Assembly (NCBI RefSeq): GCF_001613405.1
Contig: NZ_BDCH01000014.1
Coordinates: forward strand, 1-64,000
Source: Nocardia crassostreae
Lineage (GTDB): Bacteria; Actinomycetota; Actinomycetes; Mycobacteriales; Mycobacteriaceae
Length of the DNA: 64,000 bases
Direction: 5' to 3'
In this document: positions 1 through 11,391 of the stretch, one piece after another
Layout: each line of letters begins with the position of its first letter
Position numbering within the stretch: position 1 is the first letter of the stretch
Notes under the pieces: generated by a model
Seen by the model: the letters and a program-made list of their open reading frames with translations, nothing else
What the model was told of the DNA's origin: nothing
The model's database searches: none
Translations under genes and position numbers: made by a program

Positions 1-295
1 GCAGGAGGGCTGCGGCGGCCAGGCCCTTGAAGGTGGAGCAGAAGGCGAAGCGTTCATCGGCTCGGTGGGCGACCGTCGCACCGGATCCCGTGGCGAGGGC
101 GTAGACGCCCAGGCGGGCGTCGTACTTCCGCTCCAGTTCGGTGAAGCGGGCGTCGTGCGGAGTCGGCGGGACGGTCGGGGTGGGCGGTGGCACCGTTTGC
201 GGAGTCGTGCGCAGTCAGCATCCGGCCAGTGTCAGCAGGGCGGCCGCACCGAGAAAGCCGCGGCGGGTCACGGTGCCCGATCGTGATGTCGTCAA
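1..295 (-). pseudogene. class A beta-lactamase, 5' part, interrupted by TGA after the lipobox
   Basis: Reading leftwards, a TTG (295) or GTG (271) start gives a Tat-type lipoprotein signal (TRRGFLG, then a hydrophobic run ending LAGC). The next codon is TGA (215-217). The same frame then stays open to the window edge and encodes a proline/threonine-rich linker followed by the start of a class A beta-lactamase: [20 protein letters not shown], then the active-site SxxK motif as STFK. The stop therefore falls exactly between lipid-anchor cysteine and mature enzyme. A Tat lipoprotein signal is usual for BlaC-type enzymes of this order. As written, the enzyme would be lost or would need readthrough; a sequencing error is the main alternative. 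The gene runs off the left edge, so SDN and KTG motifs cannot be checked. It is divergent from the LysR gene at 416. Confidence 0.8.
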
Positions 296-415
296 CTTCG
301 TCTCTCTGTTTCGCGTCGGATGCTCATGGACGAGTCGAGGCTCGCATCCCGCGATGGATGCCGTCCAAGACGGAAAGTGGCTCATCCATGTCGAAATGGC
401 ATAGGGTCTGGTGCC
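296..415. promoter_or_regulatory. divergent bla / LysR control region with nested dyad
   Basis: The 120 bases between the beta-lactamase and the LysR gene must hold both promoters. A nested dyad is visible: ATGGATG (354-360) pairs with CATCCAT (383-389), and inside it CCGTC (361-365) pairs with GACGG (369-373). LysR-type regulators commonly bind dyads in such divergent regions, so this is a candidate operator. The assignment is inferred from position only. Confidence 0.4.
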
Positions 416-1327
416 GTGGATGTGCTGGCCGCGTGTAAGGCGTTCGTCGCGGTGAGCAGGCACGGCAGTTTCACCAATGGGGCGGCGGCGGTGCGGATCC
501 CGCAGTCGGTGGCCAGCCGCCGGATTGCGGCGCTGGAGAAGCACTTCGGGGCAAGGCTGCTCGAACGCACCTCACGCACAGCGACCTTGACGCCGTTCGG
601 CCGGGACATGCTGCCATCGGCGCGTCGCCTGGTCGAACTGGCCGAGGCGATGGAGTCCGAGGCCGAGCGCGCCAAACTGCGCCCTTTCCGGCTGGCCGTG
701 CCCGCGCTATGCCCGCCGCTGTCGCTCGCCCGGCTCGTCGCCGACGGTCGCCGGGCGGAGCTGAATCTCGAACCGCGCCCCGCCGCACCCGGTGAGCGCG
801 CGGAACTGGTCCGCACGCAGGAGGTTCGCGCGGCCGTCGTCGCGGTCCCGGCTGATCAGGGTGTCTGGTGCGTGCCGCTCGGGCTCGCCGATACCTCGGG
901 TCCGCATGTCGCGCCGGTCTTTCTGGAAACCCTGCGTGCTCGCCGTGGCGGTGGCATCGACCGTCGCGTCTGGATGCAGCCGGAAGACGATGTACCGCAT
1001 ATTCGCGACCGGGTCATCCGGGCGCGTGACGCACTCGGGTTGCGACCGGCCCAGGTGGTCGTGGCCGATTCGCATATCGCCGCGGCGGCCGAGGCGCTCG
1101 GTTCGGAGGATCTGCTGCTGTGCTCGCCCAGTCAGGCGCGCGAGCTCGGACTGCACTGGCGGCCCATCGGTGAATTGGCGGTGCGCCGCGGCTATGCCCT
1201 CGCGGCGGGACAGCGGGAGGATCTCGAACGCCTCCGCGCGCTCCCGCCGGAAGTGATCGGCCGCTGCCTCGGCGCGGCGGACACGGCAGTCGAGGGCGAA
1301 CGTTCGCCCGGCGAAGGGATTCGGTGA
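416..1327 (+). CDS. LysR-type regulator of the beta-lactamase locus (BlaA-like)
   Basis: A 303-residue LysR family protein. The N-terminal winged helix-turn-helix (about residues 1-60) reads VDVLAACKAFVAVSRHGSF then SVASRRIAALEKHFGARLLE, a classic LysR DNA-binding pattern. The rest is the effector-binding region. The GTG at 416 is chosen because the LysR helix begins immediately after it; an upstream in-frame ATG would add an untypical tail. The stop (TGA 1325-1327) overlaps the ATG of the next gene, which suggests translational coupling. A divergent class A beta-lactamase on one side and a cytoplasmic serine hydrolase on the other match the blaL-blaA-blaB organisation of Streptomyces cacaoi, where BlaA activates the beta-lactamase gene. 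Control of bla is inferred from this context. Confidence 0.85.
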   Translation: MDVLAACKAFVAVSRHGSFTNGAAAVRIPQSVASRRIAALEKHFGARLLERTSRTATLTPFGRDMLPSARRLVELAEAMESEAERAKLRPFRLAVPALCPPLSLARLVADGRRAELNLEPRPAAPGERAELVRTQEVRAAVVAVPADQGVWCVPLGLADTSGPHVAPVFLETLRARRGGGIDRRVWMQPEDDVPHIRDRVIRARDALGLRPAQVVVADSHIAAAAEALGSEDLLLCSPSQARELGLHWRPIGELAVRRGYALAAGQREDLERLRALPPEVIGRCLGAADTAVEGERSPGEGIR

Positions 1328-2238
1328 TGGGAGCGACGCGAGCCTTGCGCGAGGCCCGCCGCGAGCTGCACGATGCGGGACTGTCCGGCGCGTTCCTGGT
1401 GCGCGATCTGGACTCCGGCGACGAATTCGGCCTCGAGGCCGATCTGGAGCTGCCGATCGCCTCGCTGGTCAAGATCCCGCTCGCGGTGGCCACGCTGGAG
1501 CGCGCCGATCGCGGCGAGCTCGATCCGGCGACACCGATCGTGGTCGAGCCGGGACGCATCACCACGCCGGGGCCGACGGGTATCGCCAAGTTCCGGTACC
1601 CGGCCACGGTCGCCATCCACGACCTGCTGTATCTGACCCTGGCCATCAGCGACAATGCCGCCGCGGACGCCCTGTTCGGCATCACCCCGCCCGCCGCCGT
1701 GACGGCCGAACTGCGGCGGCTGGGCTACGAGGGCCTGACCGTGCGCCACACGATGGCCGAGCTCATGCGCACGCCAGCAGAATCGTTCGGGCCCACACAG
1801 GCCCATCTCGCACACACGCTCGCCATCGCGGGCGCGACGACCGGACGCGGGCACCAGGTGCCGCAGCTCGATATCGGCGCCGCCAATACCGGTTCCGCAC
1901 GCGCCTTCGTCGACCTGCTGCACGGCCTGTGGCGGCCCAGCCGGATTCAACCCGCCGCCGCGGCCGAAGTCCGGGAGCTTATGTCGTACAACATTATTCG
2001 CCAGCGACTGACCCCCGACTTCAGCTCCGACGCGTCGCGCTGGTCGTCGAAGACCGGGACCCTGCTGAACCTGCGCCACGAGGTCGGCGTGGTCGAGCAT
2101 ACCGACGGTCAGGCGCTCGCTGTCGCGGCCCTGACCGAGTCGCGGGTCCCGGCCGCCGTTCAGCCGGGCGCGGAAGCGAGCATGGCGCGCGTGGCCCGGC
2201 TGCTGCACGACGAACTGCGGGCCGCCCCCGGCCGATGA
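1327..2238 (+). CDS. beta-lactamase-fold serine hydrolase (BlaB-like), probably cytoplasmic
   Basis: A 303-residue protein of the beta-lactamase2 / class A fold. Active-site motifs are in order: SxxK as SLVK (Ser46, Lys49), SDN near residue 110 (ISDNAAAD), and KTG near residue 242 (SSKTGTLLNLRHEVG). There is no signal peptide, unlike a true secreted beta-lactamase. In Streptomyces cacaoi, BlaB is a cytoplasmic protein with such motifs, encoded next to the LysR regulator BlaA and needed for induction; the gene order here is the same. The start codon ATG overlaps the stop of the LysR gene. A sensory or regulatory role in beta-lactam response is inferred; a peptidase or esterase role is possible. 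Confidence 0.8.
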   Translation: MGATRALREARRELHDAGLSGAFLVRDLDSGDEFGLEADLELPIASLVKIPLAVATLERADRGELDPATPIVVEPGRITTPGPTGIAKFRYPATVAIHDLLYLTLAISDNAAADALFGITPPAAVTAELRRLGYEGLTVRHTMAELMRTPAESFGPTQAHLAHTLAIAGATTGRGHQVPQLDIGAANTGSARAFVDLLHGLWRPSRIQPAAAAEVRELMSYNIIRQRLTPDFSSDASRWSSKTGTLLNLRHEVGVVEHTDGQALAVAALTESRVPAAVQPGAEASMARVARLLHDELRAAPGR

Positions 2239-2256
2239 CGGATCGCGTGATGGCCA

Positions 2257-2820
2257 CTACTTCCGGCGGATCGAGGCTTCCACCAAATCCAGTACGGCCG
2301 AGAGGTTGTCGTTGGCGTGGCCGGAGGCGATGCGGGCGATGAGGCCGTCGAGGACGAGGTCGAGGTAGCCGAGCAGGACCTCGGTGGGGACGTCGTCGCG
2401 GAGGGCGCCTTCGGCTTTACGCTTTTCGAGGCGGGCGACCGTTGCAGCGGTGAGTTCTTCGGAGCGCTGTTCCCAGTTCTTGCGGAAGTCCGGGTCGTTG
2501 CGCAGGCGGCGGGCGATCTCCAGGCGGGTGCCGAGCCAGTCGAAATCCTCGGGGTGCGCGAGCATATCGCGCATGACCTGGACCAGACCCTGGGTGGCGG
2601 CGACTTCGGCCATGCGGCCCGCGTCCTCCTGGGCGAGGGCCAGGAAGAGTGCGTCCTTATCGCGGAAGTGGTGGAAGATGGCGCCCCGGGACAGGCCCGT
2701 TGCCTCTTCGAGGCGGCGGACGGTGGCGCCCTCGTAGCCGAATTCGGCGAAGCAGCTGCGTGCTCCGTCGAGGATCTGGCTGCGGCGGGCGGCGAGGTGG
2801 TCGTCACTGACCTTGGGCAT
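2257..2820 (-). CDS. acnR: TetR family regulator, AcnR-like (Rv1474c type)
   Basis: A 187-residue TetR protein. The helix-turn-helix occupies about residues 10-55 (ILDGARSCFAEFGYEGATVR, then GLSRGAIFHHFRDKDALF). It lies directly downstream of aconitase on the same strand, the arrangement of acn-acnR in Corynebacterium glutamicum and Rv1475c-Rv1474c in M. tuberculosis. In C. glutamicum AcnR represses acn. A site close to the published AcnR box consensus lies upstream of acn here (5911-5926), supporting the assignment. The 184 bases between it and acn show no gene. Confidence 0.85.
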   Translation of the reverse strand: MPKVSDDHLAARRSQILDGARSCFAEFGYEGATVRRLEEATGLSRGAIFHHFRDKDALFLALAQEDAGRMAEVAATQGLVQVMRDMLAHPEDFDWLGTRLEIARRLRNDPDFRKNWEQRSEELTAATVARLEKRKAEGALRDDVPTEVLLGYLDLVLDGLIARIASGHANDNLSAVLDLVEASIRRK

Positions 2821-3004
2821 GGACTCCTCCGAAACGGGGTGTGCGGGATCTCCACACCGGTGATCCGGCGCGGAGATCCCGCACGAGCGACGAGCGAAGC
2901 GATCCGGGCGGATCGCGCGGCGGAGACCGGAATCCGGTCCCCGCCACCACGACTCGGCGTCGAAACAGCCCTTCTTCGCCGAGTCGCGTGGTGGTGCTTG
3001 GTTC

Positions 3005-5818
<2,814 letters not shown>

Positions 5819-5910
5819 GTTCAGCTCCACTCGTCTGTGAATGGTTGGCCACCGGCGGGGCTGTGCCGATGGCTCGTCGAGGCGCAGGCCTCGTCCGTGT
5901 TCGAGCCTAA

Positions 5911-5926
5911 CAGTACGCTTGTCCTG
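5911..5926. promoter_or_regulatory. candidate AcnR operator upstream of acn
   Basis: The sequence CAGTACGCTTGTCCTG matches the AcnR consensus described for acn promoters of corynebacteria and mycobacteria (CAGNAC, four-base spacer, GTACTG) with one mismatch in the right half. It lies 93 bases upstream of the aconitase start. A further half-site GCGTACTG is seen near 6003-6010. The consensus is quoted from memory of the family; binding is inferred. Confidence 0.6.
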
Positions 5927-6017
5927 TGAACGCGCGGGGGAGGGTTCCGACCGGCCAGTGCAGCTTACGGCGTGCCGTGGTGAGATGATACGATGAGTCG
6001 TCGCGTACTGTGCCTTC

Positions 6018-6566
6018 GTGACCGTCTCGCGTACCTCGGTTTTCGCGCCTTTGAAGGCGGAACTACCGCCGAACACCGATCTGAAGGCAATCCTGCTGGA
6101 TCTGGCCGACAATCACGTCGCCGCGCCCAAGGGCCGGGATCAGGACAAGCTCGCGGTGATCGCCGCGGACGCGCGTGAGCACGGGATCGATCTCAACATC
6201 ATTGTGGTGCAGGGCAACCCCGGTATCGAGGCCAATCTGCGCGATCTCGCGACCGAGGTCGGCAAGGAGGAGCACGGCACCGTGGTCGTCTTCGGCGACG
6301 ACTGGATCGGCACCTACAGTGAGCAATTCACCCGCGCGCGGCTGGAATGGGCCGAGGACAAGGCGAAGTACCGCGGGCCGAATCACACGGTGGAGGCGGC
6401 GCAGATCTTCGTGGATCGGCTCGAGCAGCCGGAGGCGGTGTCCTGGACGGTGATCACGCTGGTGGTGCTGGCGGGTCTGCTCGCGGTCATCGGCGGGCTG
6501 TACGTGGTGAAGCGCAAGCGTTCGGCGGGGGAGACGGCCGCCGACGATCGCGCGCCCGTCGCCTGA
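6018..6566 (+). CDS. Rv1476-type membrane protein (DUF6676)
   Basis: A 182-residue protein matching the conserved gene between aconitase and ripA in mycolic-acid bacteria (Rv1476 in M. tuberculosis). A soluble N-terminal domain of about 135 residues ([18 protein letters not shown], then [20 protein letters not shown]) precedes one strong transmembrane helix near residues 141-163 ([20 protein letters not shown]) and a short basic tail. The GTG start at 6018 gives [17 protein letters not shown]. Function is unknown. Its fixed place beside NlpC/P60 peptidoglycan hydrolases suggests a link to envelope biology. The following gene begins 158 bases downstream. Confidence 0.85.
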   Translation: MTVSRTSVFAPLKAELPPNTDLKAILLDLADNHVAAPKGRDQDKLAVIAADAREHGIDLNIIVVQGNPGIEANLRDLATEVGKEEHGTVVVFGDDWIGTYSEQFTRARLEWAEDKAKYRGPNHTVEAAQIFVDRLEQPEAVSWTVITLVVLAGLLAVIGGLYVVKRKRSAGETAADDRAPVA

Positions 6567-6724
6567 TCGCACTCCTTTGCCGCCAGTAGGCTAATTACTG
6601 GCAACGAACAAAATTCCTTCGGGTCTCCCGGGCGCGCCTGACCCTCCGTAACCCATAAGTGTCGTACGGTTTCGCGATGGCACTGATGGGGACAGAGTGT
6701 CGTAAGGGGCGACCGGGAGGTTCG

Positions 6725-8143
6725 ATGCGACAGCCGAGGCGTCGACGTCTGCGTACCATCCGGATCGCTACCGAGTTGCTGGTGGTGCTGATCGTCCTGG
6801 TGATCGGGATGACCACCGGGCAGGCCGTACCGCCGCCACCGCCCAATCCCAGCGATGGCGAGATCGCCGATGCGGGCGCCCAGGTCGATGCGAATCTCGG
6901 TGAGGTCGGCGCGCTCATCAATCAGGTGGCCGGTGTCGAACAGCAGTTGCGGCAACTCGACGATGCCGTCGCCGCCCGCCGCGAAGCCGTCAACAAGGCC
7001 CTGGTGGATCTCCAGATCGCCCGGGACGCCGCCGACGCCGCGGCCCGCGCGGTCACGCAGTGCCAGACCGAACTCGCCGATGCCGGAACCAATGTCGATC
7101 GCGCGCACGACGATTTCGACAAATACGTCGCCCAGGTCTACATGCGCCCCGGCTCGACTTCACTGATCAACTATCTGGCCGCCCCCAGCCCCGAGATCGC
7201 CATGGCCCGCGCCCAGGTCCTGACCATCGCCTCCATGAATCAGCAGGACGTGGTCAACGACCTGCGCCGCGCCCAGGTCGATCAGGCCAACAAGACCGCG
7301 ACCGCCAAACAGGCCCAGCAGGCCGCCGACGCCGCCGCGGCCGACGCCGAAGTCAAGAAAACCGAAGCCCAGAACGCCGTCGCCGCCGCCCAGGCCGAAC
7401 TGGACCAGCAGACCACCCGCCGCAACGACCTGCTCTCCCAACGCGATTCGGCCCAGCAGCGCCTCGACCTGGCCCGCTCCCAGGTCGCCGGTCTGCAAAG
7501 CCAGCGCGACGCCTACCTCGCCTGGGACCAGCAACGCCGCGCCGAAGAGGCCGCCGCCCGCCGCGCCGCCGCCGAAGCGGCAGCCCGCGTAGCCGCCGAC
7601 CGCGCCTCCAACGACCGCGCCGCCGAAGCCGCCTAGGGCCACCGCCCCCACACCGCGCTCGACGAGGCACCCCCACCCTCCCGCTACAACCAGCAACCCT
7701 CCCGCCCCACCGGCGCCCGCTCCGATCTGGTCGAAATAGTCGTCGACCGCGCCATGTCCCAACTCGACGTCCAATACGCCTGGGGCGGCGGCGACGAAGA
7801 CGGCCCCACCCAAGGCATCCGCGACGGCGGCGTAGCCGACAGCCACGGCGACTTCGGCAAAGTAGGCTTCGACTGCTCCGGCCTCATGATCTACGCCTTC
7901 GCCGGAATAGGCGTCTCCCTCCCGCACTACAGCGGCTACCAATACACCATGGGCTCCCGAGTCCCCGTCTCCGACCGCGAACGCGGCGACATGATCTTCT
8001 GGGGCCCCGGCGGCAGCCAACACGTAGCCCTCTACCTCGGCAACGGCAAAATGGTGGAAGCCCCCCAATCCGGCGACGTGGTCCGCGTCTCCCCGGTCCG
8101 CGAAGACGGCATCATGCCCTACGCCGTCCGCATCGCCTCCTGA
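6725..8143 (+). pseudogene. ripA: RipA-type NlpC/P60 peptidoglycan endopeptidase, interrupted by in-frame TAG
   Basis: The frame from ATG 6725 (behind GGGAGG) encodes a signal/anchor helix (about residues 12-34), a mature start rich in proline, and a long coiled coil. It meets TAG at 7634-7636, codon 304. The same frame then continues through a linker into a complete NlpC/P60 domain: catalytic Cys in GFDCSGLMIYAF, His in SQHVALYLGNG, and the third polar residue in MVEAP. Ignoring the TAG, the product would be 472 residues, the length of M. tuberculosis RipA (D,L-endopeptidase that cleaves septal peptidoglycan). The position after the Rv1476-type gene also fits RipA. As written, the coiled coil is secreted without its catalytic domain. 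A base error or recent nonsense mutation is likely. Confidence 0.85.
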
Positions 8144-8305
8144 TTCGGTCACCCCGTCTTGGGGCGTGGCCAGGCTTGAATCGCCCGCCTGAACTCGCAC
8201 GAACCAATCCGAGTCGAGTAGCGGAGCACTCGTTCCCCGCAGGACTCCCAATGCCAGGATTTGTTGTGCCGGGGGTGGATTTTCAGGCAGTTCAGCAGGG
8301 AGGGA

Positions 8306-9484
8306 ATGGATATGGACCTCTTAGAGGTGGTCAAGACAGCGAGCAGGCCGTATACGACGCTGCGGTGGGAGTCGTCGATCTTCGGGGAGCTTTTCACGAC
8401 CAAGCAGCTCGCGTTCACGATGGAGGCGCAGACCCAGAGCAATTGGTGCTGGGCGGCGACGGCGACGAGCGTGTCGCACTACTACTGGTTATTCAGTCAT
8501 TGGACGCAGTGCAAGGTGGCCTGCAATGAGTTGTCGCGCACCGATTGCTGTGGTTCGCCGGTGCCGAGCGAATGCAATGTCCCGTGGTATCTGGATCGGG
8601 CGCTGACTCGAACCGACAACCTCGACAGTTTCACGGGGGCGATCACTTTCGACCGGATCAAGCAGGAGATCGACGCTGGCCGGCCGATCGGCGCGCGTAT
8701 CGAATGGGGCACCGGTGGCGGGCACTTCATGGTCATCTACGGCTACGGGTACTTCCATCGCCGAGTGCATTCGCGGCCGAGATATTACGTTGATATCGAC
8801 GATCCGATCTACGGCAAGCAGCACGTGAGCCTCGACGCTTTCACGAACAACTATCGAGGCGATGGGCGATGGACCAGCACCTTCTTCACGAAGGAGTACT
8901 ACGAAATGCCATGGATTCCGATACGCGTCGAGGAGCCGATCCTGCGGCGGATCTGGGAACTGCGCGAGATCCTGGACGTGAAGCAGGCGCCCGGGCCGCA
9001 GTACGACGGGCATCCGGATCCCCGCCCGGTCGACATCGGTTTCGCGCAACGCCTCTACACCCTGGGCCTGGACGGTCTCCTGTCCGGAAAGACAGAGCCG
9101 ACGCAGGCCGGGCTGCGGGTGTACGAGTCCCAGGCGGGTACGCTCACGGCCTACTTCGACGTCGAGGAAGGCGAGGACCCCACGGTGCGTCAGATGTCCT
9201 CTGCCGCAGCGTATCTCGAATCGGTGTCACGGGCATCGAATATCGCGGTGCCGTTGGCCGAGGGCGACGAACGAGACTGTGAGGTGCGGTTGCTGCGCGT
9301 GCCCGCACTGAATTTCGAAGCCGTGTGGCTCAGCCACGAAGACGGTGCGGGCGACCAGCTGGTTCCATTGCGGGCGGTGCGTGGATTGGCGGCGGGCGAG
9401 ACATACGGCCTCGCCGAGGCCATCGACGAATTACGCAGGGCGGCAAGGCCACTCGTCGATATGGACGACATGATGGGTGCCTGA
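8306..9484 (+). CDS. papain-like cysteine peptidase, C70 (AvrRpt2-like) family
   Basis: A 392-residue protein whose first half looks like a papain-fold peptidase of the C70/C39 type. The catalytic Cys48 is in QSNWCWAATATS, His140 in GGGHFMVIYGYGY, and an acidic residue follows in YVDIDDPIYG. This Cys-His-Asp order with the NWCWAA signature is typical of the AvrRpt2 family. The second half (from about residue 215) is not recognised. There is no clear signal peptide, so it may be cytoplasmic or exported by another route. ATG 8306 is chosen for its GGGAGGGA ribosome site. It converges on the patatin gene. The substrate is unknown; many bacteria encode such proteins as effectors or toxins. Confidence 0.7.
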   Translation: MDMDLLEVVKTASRPYTTLRWESSIFGELFTTKQLAFTMEAQTQSNWCWAATATSVSHYYWLFSHWTQCKVACNELSRTDCCGSPVPSECNVPWYLDRALTRTDNLDSFTGAITFDRIKQEIDAGRPIGARIEWGTGGGHFMVIYGYGYFHRRVHSRPRYYVDIDDPIYGKQHVSLDAFTNNYRGDGRWTSTFFTKEYYEMPWIPIRVEEPILRRIWELREILDVKQAPGPQYDGHPDPRPVDIGFAQRLYTLGLDGLLSGKTEPTQAGLRVYESQAGTLTAYFDVEEGEDPTVRQMSSAAAYLESVSRASNIAVPLAEGDERDCEVRLLRVPALNFEAVWLSHEDGAGDQLVPLRAVRGLAAGETYGLAEAIDELRRAARPLVDMDDMMGA

Positions 9485-9530
9485 ACGGCGTACCCTGCGA
9501 AGCTGGTCACCCAGTATCGACTACACCGAA

Positions 9531-10403
9531 TCACAGCTTCGCCGGCAGCCAGGCCGTGTTCGCCAACTGCTCCGCCAGGGAGTCCGCTTGACGGACTCCC
9601 TGGCGGAAGGCTTCCGGCCAGCTCGCGAGCGGATTGCCGGCGTAGGCCCTGAAGACATCGATCATGGCGGAGTCGGGACCGAACCGGACGACGGTGCCGA
9701 CGGAAGTGCGGGCGAGTTCGGCTTTGAGATGCACGGGCGGAACCTGGTGCGCCAGTGGCTCGATGACTACGAGAATGTCGGATTCCACGGCGACGTCCGC
9801 GTTGGTCGCCGACCACACTCCGCCATCGATGTAATAGCGGTCGGCGAGGAGAACCGGAGGAAACGCGCCGGGGAGAGCGCGGCTGGCGGTCAACGCGGTG
9901 GCCAGTGGGATGCCGCTGTCGCTGCCCCACACGCGACGCTCGGCGGTCTCGGCATCGACGGCGACGATCCGCAGCCGCTCGGGCCAGTCGCTTCCGGCTA
10001 CCAGTGCCTCCATGGGTTCGAAGTGGCTCGCTCGCGCCGGTTCCTCCGCCATTGCCAGGTGGCTCACCTTGCGCCGGGTGGCGTCCCTGTTCGGGCTCGG
10101 GTCGAACAGCAGGGAGAAGACCGCCGCGAGCAACTCGGGTTTCATCGCAGGACGGGGATCCGCATCAGGGCCGCCGTGACGGTCGGCGAACGCGTCGAGG
10201 TCGCGGCCGATCGACTGTGCCGCGGCGACCATGGCTCCGGCCGAGGTGCCGACAATCGAGTCGGCGGAACCCAAATCGATTCCGCGGCGACGCAATTCGG
10301 CGGCCAAGCCGGTCATCCACGCGGCGCCCGGGGCTCCGCCTCCGCCCAGGACGACCGAACGTCGACCAGGTCCGGCGCATGTGTGATCAGTGGCACCCAC
10401 CAT
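9531..10403 (-). CDS. patatin-like phospholipase
   Basis: A 290-residue patatin-family serine lipid hydrolase. The glycine-rich oxyanion motif is LGGGGAPGAAW (about residues 19-29), the nucleophile is Ser54 in GTSAG, and the catalytic aspartate lies in the YIDGGVWS motif near residue 194. No signal peptide is visible, so a cytoplasmic role is likely. It is preceded by an unrecognised gene on the same strand with a 49-base gap, so the two may form an operon. Whether it is a housekeeping phospholipase or a toxin/defence effector cannot be told from sequence alone. Confidence 0.88.
   Translation of the reverse strand: MVGATDHTCAGPGRRSVVLGGGGAPGAAWMTGLAAELRRRGIDLGSADSIVGTSAGAMVAAAQSIGRDLDAFADRHGGPDADPRPAMKPELLAAVFSLLFDPSPNRDATRRKVSHLAMAEEPARASHFEPMEALVAGSDWPERLRIVAVDAETAERRVWGSDSGIPLATALTASRALPGAFPPVLLADRYYIDGGVWSATNADVAVESDILVVIEPLAHQVPPVHLKAELARTSVGTVVRFGPDSAMIDVFRAYAGNPLASWPEAFRQGVRQADSLAEQLANTAWLPAKL
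9571..9607. terminator. perfect 16-bp hairpin inside the 3' end of the patatin gene
   Basis: Two perfect 16-base arms (TCCGCCAGGGAGTCCG and its complement) flank a 5-base loop. The hairpin sits 87 bases past the stop of the C70 peptidase gene, within the last 80 bases of the convergent patatin gene, where it encodes QGVRQADSLAEQL. Such a strong GC-rich hairpin could end transcription of the peptidase gene. No T-tract follows, as is common in actinobacteria. Confidence 0.55.
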
Positions 10404-10452
10404 GTGGGTCAGCCTATTCCAGCTGTTCCCAGCCCGCGCGGAAAGCCGTCCG

Positions 10453-11325
10453 CTACCAGGGCAGGCCCAGTTCGGGGTGGATCTGCGCGGTCCACGCGCT
10501 GGCGTAATCGACGTTCTCGCACAGCATTCGGTACTGGACCAGGTAACCGAAGCAGGCTGTGACGAGCTGCTCGGTGGCCATCATGTCGACCAGGTACACA
10601 TCGTCGTGCAGGAGTCGCCGAGCCGCCGGTAGGAAGGTCTGTCCGTCGCAGTCGGTCAGCGCCCGCCGCCGGAACGAGCTGCCGGGCGACATGGATCCCC
10701 AGTCCTGCGGTCTGTCCGCGAGACCGAAAGCAACGATCATGTTGGTGCGCAGATAGGTGTGCAGCACGTGATAGTGCAGGAACAGCAGGTTGTTGCCCAC
10801 CGCCTGACCGCCGTGCCGGTGGTCGAGCGCCGCGCGGATCGCGCTGTCGCCGAGGGACAGCAGCTCCCGAGTGCTGCCGGACTCCATCAGGTCGACGACA
10901 TGCGCGCACCGGCAGCCGGGGTGGTGATCGACCGCAGCCGCTGCGGAACGGGCGGGTCCGGCGGTGCGGAGGGCATGCCGAGCCGAATCGCCGATGAGCC
11001 CGTCCAAGGTGCGACCGAATCGCGTCAGACGCGCACGCGCCCGGACGATCTCACGCGTCGGCCGGGGGAGTTCCCCCGGCAAGGTCAGGGTGTGCGCGCG
11101 GTTCTTCCGGAAGACCTCGGTTCCCCGGGTCGTGCATCCGTCGAGACGACACACCCGCCCCGCCAGATACTTTCGACGCTCGACCCGGATCGTCGTCCGC
11201 TTGTCGTCGAGATGAATCCGCCCGCACATCCCCACGGGCAGTTCGACGCCCGGATCGCGATACCGCATCGCCAAGGCCGACAGGTCGGCCCAGTCCAGGC
11301 GGCCGCGGCCGTGGGGGAGTGACAT
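10453..11325 (-). CDS. unrecognised protein, patatin neighbour
   Basis: A 290-residue protein with no family I recognise. It is basic at the N-terminus and rich in His and Cys in the middle (DHHPGCRCAHVVDLM). The C-terminal third (LLFLHYHVLHTYLRTNMIVA, then RLLHDDVYLVDMMATEQ) looks mostly helical. No signal peptide or clear transmembrane segment is present. The ATG at 11325 is the best in-frame start after the divergent region. It is transcribed towards the patatin gene 49 bases away and probably shares its transcript, so a joint role is plausible. Codon use matches neighbours, which supports real coding. Confidence 0.65.
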   Translation of the reverse strand: MSLPHGRGRLDWADLSALAMRYRDPGVELPVGMCGRIHLDDKRTTIRVERRKYLAGRVCRLDGCTTRGTEVFRKNRAHTLTLPGELPRPTREIVRARARLTRFGRTLDGLIGDSARHALRTAGPARSAAAAVDHHPGCRCAHVVDLMESGSTRELLSLGDSAIRAALDHRHGGQAVGNNLLFLHYHVLHTYLRTNMIVAFGLADRPQDWGSMSPGSSFRRRALTDCDGQTFLPAARRLLHDDVYLVDMMATEQLVTACFGYLVQYRMLCENVDYASAWTAQIHPELGLPW

Positions 11326-11391
11326 GCCGATAGTATCGACGGCCGAAACTGGCGACCCGAAGATGTCCTGATCGGGCCTTGACGCGCGACA

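Noticed and set aside
8150..8167. Short CCCC/GGGG hairpin after the RipA-type gene
   Set aside because: Only four perfect pairs before a mismatch; too weak to call a terminator.
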